Assembly: GCF_010233585.1 (NCBI RefSeq)
Contig: NZ_CP045997.1
Span: forward strand, 2,817,424 to 2,881,423
Direction: 5' to 3'
DNA length: 64,000 nt
Source: Spirosoma endbachense
GTDB taxonomy: Bacteria; Bacteroidota; Bacteroidia; Cytophagales; Spirosomataceae
Shown: one piece after another, positions 34,865 through 43,442 of the stretch
Numbering within the stretch: position 1 is the first letter of the stretch
Layout of the letters: every line of letters starts with the position of its first letter
Program-made: the position numbers and the translations under genes
The notes under the pieces: generated by a model
The model's database searches: none
What the model saw: the letters and a program-made list of their open reading frames with translations, nothing else
What the model was told of the DNA's origin: nothing

Positions 34865-36058
34865 CTATAAACGATCAGGCCGCGACATTTGGCGCATCGC
34901 CCAAAGACCTAATGCCGGTCCGGGAAGCAGCACATAAAACAGCCCACCCGATATACCAAGATAAGTGACCAGCCAGGCCATCAGCTGGATGGATACCACC
35001 GTCAATAGAAAACCAAAGCAGGTAACGAGCGTTAGAATACTCCCCCGATTGTCGACCGCAGCATGACTGGCAACCAGCGTTGAAAATTGCGGAGAGTCAC
35101 CAGCGGCTGCCGCCCCCCACACAAGCAGAAACAGCCCGAACAGATAGTACGGTGCAGCCACCAGAAACGGCGTCAGGGCAATACAAAGCCCCGACGTCAG
35201 CAGTAAATACCGGGCAACTCGTGCGCTACCGATCCGTAAGGCAAGATAGCCACCACCCACACAACCCACGGCTCCCGCAGCAATAGCCCCGAACGCCCAT
35301 AACGAAGTCGTTATGGCTGCGTCGGGATGTTGCTGTCTGTAGTAGCCAATCAGGGTTGGCAGAAAAGCCCAAAGCGTATACAGTTCCCACATATGGCCAA
35401 AATAACCCAGCATAGCCGGGCGAAAGGCCGAGGGCTTCCATAGCGAAAGCAATGCCTGGAAGCGGAAGAAATTGCCGCTGGCCTGTACGGATTTTGCGGG
35501 GACAACGACCGCGAGCAAAACGCCACCGCTAATAGCCAGCAAACTGACCGATACAATTAGTGTACGATACGGTAAGCTACTCCCTAAACCCCGGATCAGG
35601 TGCGGGAAGGCTGTTCCCAATACCAGCGCACCGACCAGAAAACCCATCGCCCGCCCCAGAACGGGTCTGAATCGATCGGCAGCAATTTTCATGCCCACTG
35701 GATAAACACCCGCCAGAAAGAAGCCCGTCATGAATCGGCTGGCTAAAACCGTTTCCGCTTTTAGCGGGAGAACAAGCCAGATCAAATTGACCGCAGCCGC
35801 CAGCGTTACGGAGATGAGGAAGACCTGGGTTGAGCGAAAACGATCGGGTATGGCTAAGACCGCGTAGATCAGTGTGCCAGCGATAAATCCAATCTGGACA
35901 GACGACGTAATCCAGCTGGTAAGTCCCGCCGTCTTTAGCAGGGGTTGAAGTTCAGGGAGAATGGCATTACCGGCAAACCAGAGTGAAGTGCCGGCAAATT
36001 GAGCGAATACTACGACCAGTAATTGAGCATTGATACGGGAAGAGGTGAGCATTCCCAA
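34865..36058 (-). CDS. Major facilitator superfamily transporter
   Basis: The product is 397 residues (start at 36058 or two codons later) with about twelve helices. The loop between helices 2 and 3 carries DRFRST and the equivalent loop in the second half LRIGSAR, fitting the MFS plan. The distribution of Gly and Pro resembles small-molecule exporters or nitrate/cyanate-type carriers, but the substrate cannot be told. The start is 30 bp after the ccoI stop on the same strand, so it may be co-transcribed with the copper ATPase. Confidence 0.82.
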   Translation of the reverse strand: MGMLTSSRINAQLLVVVFAQFAGTSLWFAGNAILPELQPLLKTAGLTSWITSSVQIGFIAGTLIYAVLAIPDRFRSTQVFLISVTLAAAVNLIWLVLPLKAETVLASRFMTGFFLAGVYPVGMKIAADRFRPVLGRAMGFLVGALVLGTAFPHLIRGLGSSLPYRTLIVSVSLLAISGGVLLAVVVPAKSVQASGNFFRFQALLSLWKPSAFRPAMLGYFGHMWELYTLWAFLPTLIGYYRQQHPDAAITTSLWAFGAIAAGAVGCVGGGYLALRIGSARVARYLLLTSGLCIALTPFLVAAPYYLFGLFLLVWGAAAAGDSPQFSTLVASHAAVDNRGSILTLVTCFGFLLTVVSIQLMAWLVTYLGISGGLFYVLLPGPALGLWAMRQMSRPDRL

Positions 36059-36088
36059 AGATAGCCATTCAAGTCGATCAGACGTCTA

Positions 36089-38623
36089 TCAGGGCATTCT
36101 GGTAGGTTTCCATCGACTATATCCCCGCATACCCAACGTAGCAATCGCCAGCATGGTAGCCGAACTGATGGGCATGAGAATGGCGGCTACCACGGGCGAT
36201 AAGCTGCCCGTCAGCGCGTAGGATAAACCGACGAAGTTATACAGGAGTGAAATGCCAAAGCTGAACCGGATCAGACGCATTCCGAAACGGGTGTAGCGCA
36301 GCATATCAGGCAGTTGATTCAACGAAGATGCTTCCAGAATGGCATCGCTGGCAGGTGTGAACTGAATCGTGTCGTCGGTAACGGCCATGCCAACATCGGC
36401 CTGTTTCAGTGCTCCGGCATCGTTCAACCCATCGCCTACCATCAATACCCGCCGTCCCCGGACCTGTAGATGTTGAATAAACGCTAACTTCTCCTGTGGA
36501 CGGCAATTGAAATGCATCTGCCCGGCTTTGGGAAACCAATGTTTTAACTGCGTCTGAGCGGCTTTAGTATCGCCCGATAGCAGATAAAGCCGGTATGGCC
36601 CGCGCAAATTCTGTAGCATCGTATCAATTCCTGCCCGATAGTGAGAAGAAAAATGAAAACACCCCCGGTATATCTGCGCAATAGAAATATGGACCGTTGC
36701 TCCAGCGGGATCATCCGTATCAGTCGATGCGTTATAATCCAGATTGACGAAGGAGCGCGATCCGGCCTTTACAAACCAGCCATCGACGAGCCCCTGAACA
36801 CCATGTCCTGAAAATTCGGCAAATCCGTCAATAGAAAATGACTGACTATCTGCCAGATAAGCCGTCAGTTTGCGACTGAGCGGGTGGGCCGACTGACGAA
36901 CCAACGAGGCAATAAGTGCTCGTTCGTAGGCCGTTAATGGTTGCAAAAACGACTCCTGAACATCGTGTTGCCCCGTATTGGTCAGTGTACCGGTTTTATC
37001 AAAAACGATCGTGTCGCAGGCAGCCATTTGCTCAATTACGCCTGCGTTTTTCAGGTATAATTTCTGTTGGCTCAGCTTACGAAGCCCGCTGCCGAGGGCA
37101 AATGGATACGATAACGAAAGCGCACACGGGCAAGCGATGATAAGTACGGCCGTAAACGCATTGATGGCGCGCGACGGATCTTCATGATACCAGTACAGAC
37201 CGACCAACGTGGCAACCATAATGACCATCAGGGTAAAATACTTTCCGACGATGTCAGCAAAAGTGAGCATCCGGGATGAATTCCCTTTTCGGAAGGCATC
37301 GTTATTCCACAATTGGGTTAAGTAGCTTTGCGATACATCGCGAACAACCTCCAGCTCGATGGCTTCACCCAGTTGCTTGCCGCCTGCGTATACTAACGCG
37401 CCTGGTGTCTTCGCTTCTGGTTCCGATTCGCCGGTTACGAAACTATAATCGATCATGGCCTTGCCTTTGTAAAGAAGACCATCGGCTGGAATCAGTTCGT
37501 GATTACGTATGCGAATGCGGTCGCCCTTGCGAAGCTGGGATACGAGTACGATCTGCTCAGGAACAGAAGAAATAGGGTTTACGGTAAGAAACGAGGTATC
37601 TGGTGACTGCTGGGCAACCTTATCAATTGGCCCCTCCATCCCCTGCTCCGCTCTTCGCCCAAGTAGTGTCACGGCAAGCGGAAAATAGGATTTATAATCG
37701 CGCTCGAACGATAGAAAATCGTGGGTTCGTTGTTGAAACCACTTCCCACATAACAGGAAAAAGATCAAACCTGTCAGCGAATCGAAGTAGCCCGCACCCG
37801 CCAAAAACAGAACCTCGTAGGTGCCCCGAAAAAAAGCTACCAGAATACCCAGTAAAATAGGAAAGTCGATATTAATAATGTCTTTCTTCAGGCTTTTCCA
37901 GACGGATTCGAAATAGCCCGACGCGGAGTAGATTACGACCGGCAGAGCGAGCAGGATATTAAGAATACCAAACAACTGCCTGAACGATGGATCGTTCAGG
38001 CCAAGGTATTCAGGAAAACTGAACAGCATGATATTACCCGCGCAAAATCCGGCAACGGCCAGTCGGTATAATAGCGGCCGGTCCGATGGCTGTTGCTGCT
38101 CTTTAACGACATCATTGAGGCTGATCAGCGGTTCGTACCCAATGGAGCTGAGCAGTTCAACAAGCTGGCGCAGCGTTAGCTTATCGGGCTGGTAGGTAAA
38201 GTGAACCTGTTTTTTCAGGAAATCCACCCGTGACTGCTGAATGCCGGGATGTATTCGATAGAGGTGCTCAAGCAGCCACAGGCATGAGCTGCAATGAATG
38301 GTCGGAATGTAAAATGTAACTTTGGCAATGGCCTCATTTGAGAACTCCAGCAGTTGTGCTATGATATCCGGATGGTCCAGAAAGACAAGTCGCGATTGTT
38401 CTGATTGAGATTGATTACTGGCTTTGATCATATTACCTCGCCGAAGGCCATCTTCGCCAGATTCTATCGTATAATACTGGCAAAGCTGATGCTGGCTCAG
38501 AATAGTATACACCGTTTTGCAGCCTTCACAACAGAAGCGCTTGTCTTCGACTAGTATGTTATTTCCTGCACAATCGTTACCACAATGATAGCAACTGGTC
38601 GATGGAATCGTTGCTGTGCTCAT
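36089..38623 (-). CDS. ccoI: CcoI/FixI copper-transporting P-type ATPase
   Basis: About 844 residues from the ATG at 38623. The N-terminus carries a Cys-rich zinc-ribbon-like motif (CYHCGNDCAGN then CCEGCKTVY) and an HMA-like domain with THCSSCLW-type ligands (HCSSCLWLLEHL). Eight helices, the CPC transport site in ACPCALSLSYP, the phosphorylation site DKTGTLTN and the hinge GDGLNDAGAL follow. CcoI exports copper for the CuB centre of cbb3 oxidase. It is divergent from hemN across a 154-bp spacer with two FNR-like dyads. Confidence 0.94.
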   Translation of the reverse strand: MSTATIPSTSCYHCGNDCAGNNILVEDKRFCCEGCKTVYTILSQHQLCQYYTIESGEDGLRRGNMIKASNQSQSEQSRLVFLDHPDIIAQLLEFSNEAIAKVTFYIPTIHCSSCLWLLEHLYRIHPGIQQSRVDFLKKQVHFTYQPDKLTLRQLVELLSSIGYEPLISLNDVVKEQQQPSDRPLLYRLAVAGFCAGNIMLFSFPEYLGLNDPSFRQLFGILNILLALPVVIYSASGYFESVWKSLKKDIINIDFPILLGILVAFFRGTYEVLFLAGAGYFDSLTGLIFFLLCGKWFQQRTHDFLSFERDYKSYFPLAVTLLGRRAEQGMEGPIDKVAQQSPDTSFLTVNPISSVPEQIVLVSQLRKGDRIRIRNHELIPADGLLYKGKAMIDYSFVTGESEPEAKTPGALVYAGGKQLGEAIELEVVRDVSQSYLTQLWNNDAFRKGNSSRMLTFADIVGKYFTLMVIMVATLVGLYWYHEDPSRAINAFTAVLIIACPCALSLSYPFALGSGLRKLSQQKLYLKNAGVIEQMAACDTIVFDKTGTLTNTGQHDVQESFLQPLTAYERALIASLVRQSAHPLSRKLTAYLADSQSFSIDGFAEFSGHGVQGLVDGWFVKAGSRSFVNLDYNASTDTDDPAGATVHISIAQIYRGCFHFSSHYRAGIDTMLQNLRGPYRLYLLSGDTKAAQTQLKHWFPKAGQMHFNCRPQEKLAFIQHLQVRGRRVLMVGDGLNDAGALKQADVGMAVTDDTIQFTPASDAILEASSLNQLPDMLRYTRFGMRLIRFSFGISLLYNFVGLSYALTGSLSPVVAAILMPISSATMLAIATLGMRGYSRWKPTRMP

Positions 38624-38669
38624 ACCTCTGAATTTTGAAGCAAGTTGGCATGGTGTGGCTAGCCAAACC

Positions 38670-38683
38670 CTGACCAGCATCAG
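38670..38683. promoter_or_regulatory. FNR/FixK-type dyad CTGAC-CAGC-ATCAG
   Basis: CTGA-N6-TCAG palindrome centred 53 bp from the ccoI start and 101 bp from the hemN start. Nearly the same as the site at 33542 before the oxidase operon. Confidence 0.6.
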
Positions 38684-38691
38684 CCGTTGAC

Positions 38692-38705
38692 CTGATACGA
38701 CTCAG
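38692..38705. promoter_or_regulatory. FNR/FixK-type dyad CTGAT-ACGA-CTCAG
   Basis: CTGA-N6-TCAG palindrome centred 75 bp from ccoI and 79 bp from hemN, 22 bp (two helical turns) from the neighbouring dyad. The pair could control both divergent genes. Confidence 0.55.
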
Positions 38706-38777
38706 GGATTGACACCCATAACCTATCCAGTTTTGCAGGGAGCACAGGGGCCGACAAAACGGCTCCCTGAAACGACA

Positions 38778-40142
38778 ATGAACTCGCTAATTCAGAAATA
38801 CAACGTACCCGGTCCACGCTACACCAGCTACCCGACCGTACCGTTCTGGGACGAAACCACGTTCAGTGAAACCGCCTGGGTGCGCCACCTGCAACGGGCA
38901 TTTTCGATCAGCAACAGCACTACAGGCATCAGTCTGTACATTCACCTGCCCTATTGCGAAAGTCTGTGTACATTTTGCGGCTGCAACAAGCACATTACCC
39001 GCAATCATACCGTTGAAGGCCCTTATGTTGATGCTTTACTGGCAGAATGGAATCTATATTGCGACTTATTGCCAGACCGGCCCCGCATCGCCGAACTTCA
39101 TTTGGGCGGAGGAACACCCAGTTTCTTTTCTATCGAACAACTTAACCGATTGCTGACGGGTATTTTTAAGCGGACCACGCCAACAGAATCGCCTGATTAT
39201 GGTTGGGAAGGACATCCTAACAACACAACCAGCGAACATCTTCAGTTATTTTACAATTTTGGATTTCGACGGGTGAGTTTTGGTGTGCAGGACTACACGC
39301 CAATTGTGCAGCGGGCCATTCACCGCCTTCAGCCGTTCGGGAATGTTCGACAGGTAACCGGCTGGGCTCGCCAAATTGGGTATACCTCGATCAGCCATGA
39401 TTTAGTATTTGGCCTGCCTTTCCAAAAGCCCGATTCTATAATCGACACAATTCATAAAACGCTGACCCTTCAACCCGACCGCATTGCCTTTTATTCGTAT
39501 GCCCATGTGCCCTGGATTGAAGGCATAAACGGACAGCGGGGATTTCGTGAGGAAGATCTCCCCAGCGGAGATCAAAAACGAGTTCTGTACGAAACCGGAA
39601 GAGCGTTACTGGAGCAGGCAGGTTACGCAGAAATCGGCATGGATCATTTTGCACGCCCTCATGATTCGCTCTATAATGCCGTACAAACAGGCACTCTTCA
39701 CCGGAACTTTATGGGCTATACGACGACTAAAACACGCGTTTTACTCGGTCTTGGCGCATCGTCGATCAGTGATGGCTGGTCAGCGTTTGCCCAGAATGAA
39801 AAAGACCCTAATCGCTATATGAATCGAGTTCTGGCAGGTGATTTGCCCTTATTGCGCGGCCACATTCTCGATGATCAGGATCAATTCCTGCGCCAGCAAA
39901 TTCTGAATATCATGTGCCAGGGAAAAACCTGCTGGCCGCTGGGCAGCTGGTCAAAACGAGAGTGGGAAACCTTGAACAACCGCCTGAAAGAATTCTGGCT
40001 CGACGGCTTGCTGGACTATGATGTTGAAGGACTATCGGTGCGCCCCGAAGGTCGGCCGTTTCTGCGAAATATCTGCATGGCGTTCGATGAACGACTTAAC
40101 TATGCCCAGCCTCAAACCCGGTTATTCTCGCAAACTGTCTAA
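38778..40142 (+). CDS. hemN: Oxygen-independent coproporphyrinogen III oxidase (HemN)
   Basis: About 454 residues from the ATG at 38778; the frame is open to 38709, but that part crosses the FNR-like dyad region and does not look conserved. The radical-SAM cluster motif is CESLCTFCGCNK, and YIHLPY and LHLGGGTPSF follow the family. GHPNNTTSEHL replaces the usual EIDPR-type segment, as I recall for Bacteroidota homologues. The enzyme makes protoporphyrinogen without oxygen, supplying haem for the cbb3 oxidase. It is divergent from ccoI. Confidence 0.93.
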   Translation: MNSLIQKYNVPGPRYTSYPTVPFWDETTFSETAWVRHLQRAFSISNSTTGISLYIHLPYCESLCTFCGCNKHITRNHTVEGPYVDALLAEWNLYCDLLPDRPRIAELHLGGGTPSFFSIEQLNRLLTGIFKRTTPTESPDYGWEGHPNNTTSEHLQLFYNFGFRRVSFGVQDYTPIVQRAIHRLQPFGNVRQVTGWARQIGYTSISHDLVFGLPFQKPDSIIDTIHKTLTLQPDRIAFYSYAHVPWIEGINGQRGFREEDLPSGDQKRVLYETGRALLEQAGYAEIGMDHFARPHDSLYNAVQTGTLHRNFMGYTTTKTRVLLGLGASSISDGWSAFAQNEKDPNRYMNRVLAGDLPLLRGHILDDQDQFLRQQILNIMCQGKTCWPLGSWSKREWETLNNRLKEFWLDGLLDYDVEGLSVRPEGRPFLRNICMAFDERLNYAQPQTRLFSQTV

Positions 40143-40309
40143 TTAGCTCACGGGCAAAACAAACCAGCCAGTTGAACTACAAATAAAAACCCACTTTTCT
40201 GCCAATTAGCAGACTTTCGCGGGTTTGTTTCGTGTTATAAAATTCGATCCGGTCAATCTGTGATAGCAGATTGATCGGATTGGTGCGTTTAGAAACGGAA
40301 TTATACAGG

Positions 40310-40380
40310 ACTTTCGCAAAACCCCGTGCCACGGTTAACCATGACGCTCTAATAACCGTGGTACGGGGTTTTGCGAAAGT
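40310..40380. repeat. 28-bp near-perfect inverted repeat (hairpin B)
   Basis: Arms 40310-40337 and 40353-40380 pair at 27 of 28 positions with a 15-nt loop. The loop-proximal core CCGTGCCACGGTTA is identical to that of hairpin A at 1887, while the outer stems differ. It lies between the convergent ends of hemN and the stress-protein gene. Terminator or dispersed repeat. Confidence 0.85.
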
Positions 40381-40396
40381 TTTGTTCTATAAAAAA

Positions 40397-41209
40397 TCAG
40401 ACAACGGCCAAAAGCGGAATATCTGTCAACCGGGCCATACGCTGCGTTTCACCTTCTGAAAATAACTTCCAGAGCCAGCTTCGGGTCTGGGGTAGCATCA
40501 TAATCAGATCGGCTTTATTGTCGTGAGAAAACTGGAGTAACGTATCATACACTTCGCTTCCATTTATCAGGCTCATGGTATGGGGTACCTGAAGCAATAG
40601 TCGCCGGATATGCTCGGCTCGATCTCTTAATTCAGGATTATTCGGTTTCTCGGTAATGCAAATTACATTGATCAAACTGTCTGAGGCCCGTGCGAATTCC
40701 AGTGCCGTTTCTAAGGCTATAGCGTTAGGCGGAATTGCCAGGTCGACTCCCAGTACGATATTTTTTATACCCGCATAGCCAATGCCGGGAGGAATCAACA
40801 GAAGTGGCACCTCGGTTTCTTCCACCATTCCGGTCGCTATGCTGCCCAGTAGCTGCGTACTTTTAGGCGCTGTCCCTACCGTCGACATAATGAGCAGGTC
40901 TGCATTTTTCGCTTTCGTTACAGCCCGAATAGCATTCATTGTATGCCCTTCCTGTACCAGACAGTGAATAGGCACAACAGCTACTTCCCTTAATTCATCG
41001 GCCAGATGCCTGAGCTTCTTTTCGCTGGTTTCCCGAATGGCCTCTTCGCTCAATGGGAAATCGCCGGATTTAGCTGGATTATCGGGCCAGAAATGATACG
41101 CATTAAGCAGAATCAATTCGGCCTTCCAGTCACGAGCCAGTTGAACAGCAAACCGGGCGGCCTGATTGGCATTGTGGGAAAAATCAGTAGCAAGAACAAT
41201 CGTTTTCAT
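40397..41209 (-). CDS. Tandem universal stress protein
   Basis: About 270 residues from the ATG at 41209. Two UspA-like domains: the first starts MKTIVLATDFSHNANQAARFAVQLA and ends with MSTVGTAPKSTQLLGSIATGMV, where the ATP-binding glycine motif is recognisable; the second (from about 145) starts IVLGVDLAI and is more degenerate. Such proteins rise in stationary phase and low oxygen. It probably follows the small membrane-protein gene at 41293 on one message, with an FNR-like dyad upstream of both. Convergent with hemN. Confidence 0.88.
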   Translation of the reverse strand: MKTIVLATDFSHNANQAARFAVQLARDWKAELILLNAYHFWPDNPAKSGDFPLSEEAIRETSEKKLRHLADELREVAVVPIHCLVQEGHTMNAIRAVTKAKNADLLIMSTVGTAPKSTQLLGSIATGMVEETEVPLLLIPPGIGYAGIKNIVLGVDLAIPPNAIALETALEFARASDSLINVICITEKPNNPELRDRAEHIRRLLLQVPHTMSLINGSEVYDTLLQFSHDNKADLIMMLPQTRSWLWKLFSEGETQRMARLTDIPLLAVV

Positions 41210-41292
41210 AACAATACAAATCTGAGTGGCCAACTACACGGGCCGATGAATAGTGGTGAATTAGTCGGTTTAGGGATACGCTAACCGATTCT

Positions 41293-41628
41293 TTACGATA
41301 GGATATCGAGTAGAATTATGGCCAGATGAATTACCGTACTCATGGCAAATGATGGGAAAATGTACTTCATCGGCAATACGGATAGCACGGGAATCAACAC
41401 GGCTAAAAAACACAGATTGCTGACTAAAAACTGCCAGTCGCCACCACCCATGTAGGCCATGACCAGTAGCAAAGCCGGAGATAGTATACAGCCCTGAATG
41501 GCTACAAACGTAGCGGCCCATCCAATTCGGTTGAACTCCGCCTTAGTGACAAAGTTTTTATAGGTGGTAATCCAGTTAGCCTCCTGGGAGTGCGTATAAG
41601 CAGTTGTTGAGTGTGTGAGCGTTGCCAT
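41293..41628 (-). CDS. Small membrane protein of unknown function
   Basis: The product is 111 residues. After a polar N-terminal stretch of 35, three helices are predicted near 37-60, 68-85 and 92-110. No known family is recognised. It lies 83 bp before the universal stress gene on the same strand and its promoter region has an FNR-like dyad 61 bp upstream, so it belongs with the low-oxygen block by context. Confidence 0.65.
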   Translation of the reverse strand: MATLTHSTTAYTHSQEANWITTYKNFVTKAEFNRIGWAATFVAIQGCILSPALLLVMAYMGGGDWQFLVSNLCFLAVLIPVLSVLPMKYIFPSFAMSTVIHLAIILLDILS

Positions 41629-41682
41629 TGTCTTAAGCGTTAGATTATGCTACAAAACAACAGTCCGTAGCCCTTCTGCTAT

Positions 41683-41696
41683 ATGATGCAGATCAG
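41683..41696. promoter_or_regulatory. FNR/FixK-type dyad ATGAT-GCAG-ATCAG
   Basis: Keeps the full TGAT-N4-ATCA core of FNR/FixK sites, centred 61 bp upstream of the small membrane protein start at 41628. A 9-bp inverted repeat at 41698-41725 follows at once. Confidence 0.55.
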
Positions 41697-41697
41697 C

Positions 41698-41725
41698 CAT
41701 GTACCTGATTATGATTAGGTACATG
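41698..41725. repeat. Nine-bp inverted repeat with 10-nt loop
   Basis: CATGTACCT (41698-41706) and AGGTACATG (41717-41725) flank GATTATGATT. It lies directly next to the FNR-like dyad upstream of the membrane-protein gene, so it may be a second operator rather than a terminator. Confidence 0.45.
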
Positions 41726-41914
41726 CGGCACAACCAGTCAAACAAACTAGCCATCAGGGCTTTATAAATTACGTCCTGGCCAATCCGTGTTTTCTTCTGA
41801 AAACAGATGATCGCGTATTGGAGATGTGACGGTTGGCGTCAGGTTATAAAAACGAATTGCGGCAATCCGGGCCTACACCACGAATTGCCGCAACTAAACA
41901 AATGCTACCTAACT

Positions 41915-43381
41915 CTACGCCAGCAGCGGCTTGACCACTTTCCCGTGGACATCAGTCAGACGATAACGTCGGCCCTGACTTTTGAAGGTCAATTTTTCGT
42001 GATCGACACCGAGCAGATGCAGCACCGTTGCCTGAAAATCATGCACATGCACCGGATCACGGATAACGTTGTAGCCAAAATCATCGGTTTCACCGTAGAC
42101 CATCCCTTTTTTAACACCGGCTCCCGCCATCCAGACCGAGAACGCACGGGGATGGTGATCCCGGCCATAATTATCTCTTGTCAATTTACCCTGCGAATAG
42201 GCACCACGCCCGAACTCACCACCCCAGATCACGAGCGTATCGTCCAGTAAGCCCCGTTGTTTAAGATCCATAATCAAGGCCGCCGACGGCTGATCGACGC
42301 TCTTCGTCTGAATCTTGATATCGTTGGGCAAATTGCCGTGCTGATCCCAGCCCTGGTGGTATAACTGCACGAATTTTACGTCTTTTTCGATCAACTTCCG
42401 GGCTAAGAGGCAATTGGCCGCAAATGTGCCGGGCTTGCGGCTCTCGGGGCCATACATATCAAAAATATAGTCTGGCTCCTTAGAAATATCCAGCGTTTCA
42501 GGCACGGAGGTCTGCATCCGATAAGCCATTTCGTATTGTGCCATCCTGCTGTTGATTTCGGGGTCCAATACGTGCTTAAACTGCTCCTGATGCAGTTTCG
42601 TCAGATAGTCGAGCATCCGACGGCGGCTGGTTTTATCGATGCCCGGCGGATTATTGAGGTAATAAACCGGATCTGGTCCTGACCGAAACACGACGCCCTG
42701 ATGCACTGACGGCAAAAAGCCATTACTCCAGAGTTTGGCATAAAGCGGCTGATCACCATTGCGGCCTTTAGAAAGCAGAACGACAAAAGCAGGAAGATTC
42801 TGATTATCGGAGCCTAGTCCGTAACTAATCCATGACCCGAAACTGGGTCGGCCAGCCTGCTGGCTCCCCGTTTGAAAGAATGTTACGGCAGGATCATGAT
42901 TAATGGCTTCAGTGTGCAACGAACGTATAAAGGTCAGATCACTGGCAATCCGAGCCGTATGTGGCAGCAATTCACTAATCCACATCTGACCGGGGCCATA
43001 CTGAGCAAATTTATACTTCGATGCAGCCAGTGGAAAACGGCTTTGCCCGGCAGTCATACCTGTCAGACGCTGTCCTTTGCGAACCGACTCGGGTAAATCC
43101 TGCCCCCACATGGCTTCAAGTCTGGGCTTATAATCGAACAGTTCCAGCTGCGAGGGAGCTCCACTCTGAAACAGATAAATGACCCGCTTCACCTTCGGCG
43201 GAAAGTGTGGTTTACCCACCGCCGGATTTTCGCCGGGCCGGTCTGCCGACGTGGTGGTACCGCCAAATAAACTGGTTGGATTCAGCAGCGACGCCAGCGC
43301 AATCGTGCCTAGCCCCGCACTGGCCTGACCGAGAAATGTCCGGCGGCTTTGTTGATCATGTATTTCGTCCTGAATATCCAT
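41915..43381 (-). CDS. DUF1501 secreted protein (sulfatase-like fold)
   Basis: About 488 residues from the ATG at 43381. The N-terminus has a Tat-like signal (QSRRTFLGQASAGLGTIAL). The body matches DUF1501: RVIYLFQSGAPSQLELFDYKP, TPWISEL-like segments, LLARKLIEKDVKFVQLYHQGWDQHG and WGGEFGRGAYSQ. The family is an alkaline-phosphatase-fold group typical of Planctomycetes and also found in Bacteroidota, usually paired with DUF1549/DUF1553 proteins, as here. The reaction is not established. Last gene of a four-gene minus-strand cluster. Confidence 0.9.
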   Translation of the reverse strand: MDIQDEIHDQQSRRTFLGQASAGLGTIALASLLNPTSLFGGTTTSADRPGENPAVGKPHFPPKVKRVIYLFQSGAPSQLELFDYKPRLEAMWGQDLPESVRKGQRLTGMTAGQSRFPLAASKYKFAQYGPGQMWISELLPHTARIASDLTFIRSLHTEAINHDPAVTFFQTGSQQAGRPSFGSWISYGLGSDNQNLPAFVVLLSKGRNGDQPLYAKLWSNGFLPSVHQGVVFRSGPDPVYYLNNPPGIDKTSRRRMLDYLTKLHQEQFKHVLDPEINSRMAQYEMAYRMQTSVPETLDISKEPDYIFDMYGPESRKPGTFAANCLLARKLIEKDVKFVQLYHQGWDQHGNLPNDIKIQTKSVDQPSAALIMDLKQRGLLDDTLVIWGGEFGRGAYSQGKLTRDNYGRDHHPRAFSVWMAGAGVKKGMVYGETDDFGYNVIRDPVHVHDFQATVLHLLGVDHEKLTFKSQGRRYRLTDVHGKVVKPLLA

Positions 43382-43442
43382 AAGAGTCGTCAATAGTAGT
43401 CCTTATCGCAGGCCACGAATGGACAGCGCGCAGAACGTATGA

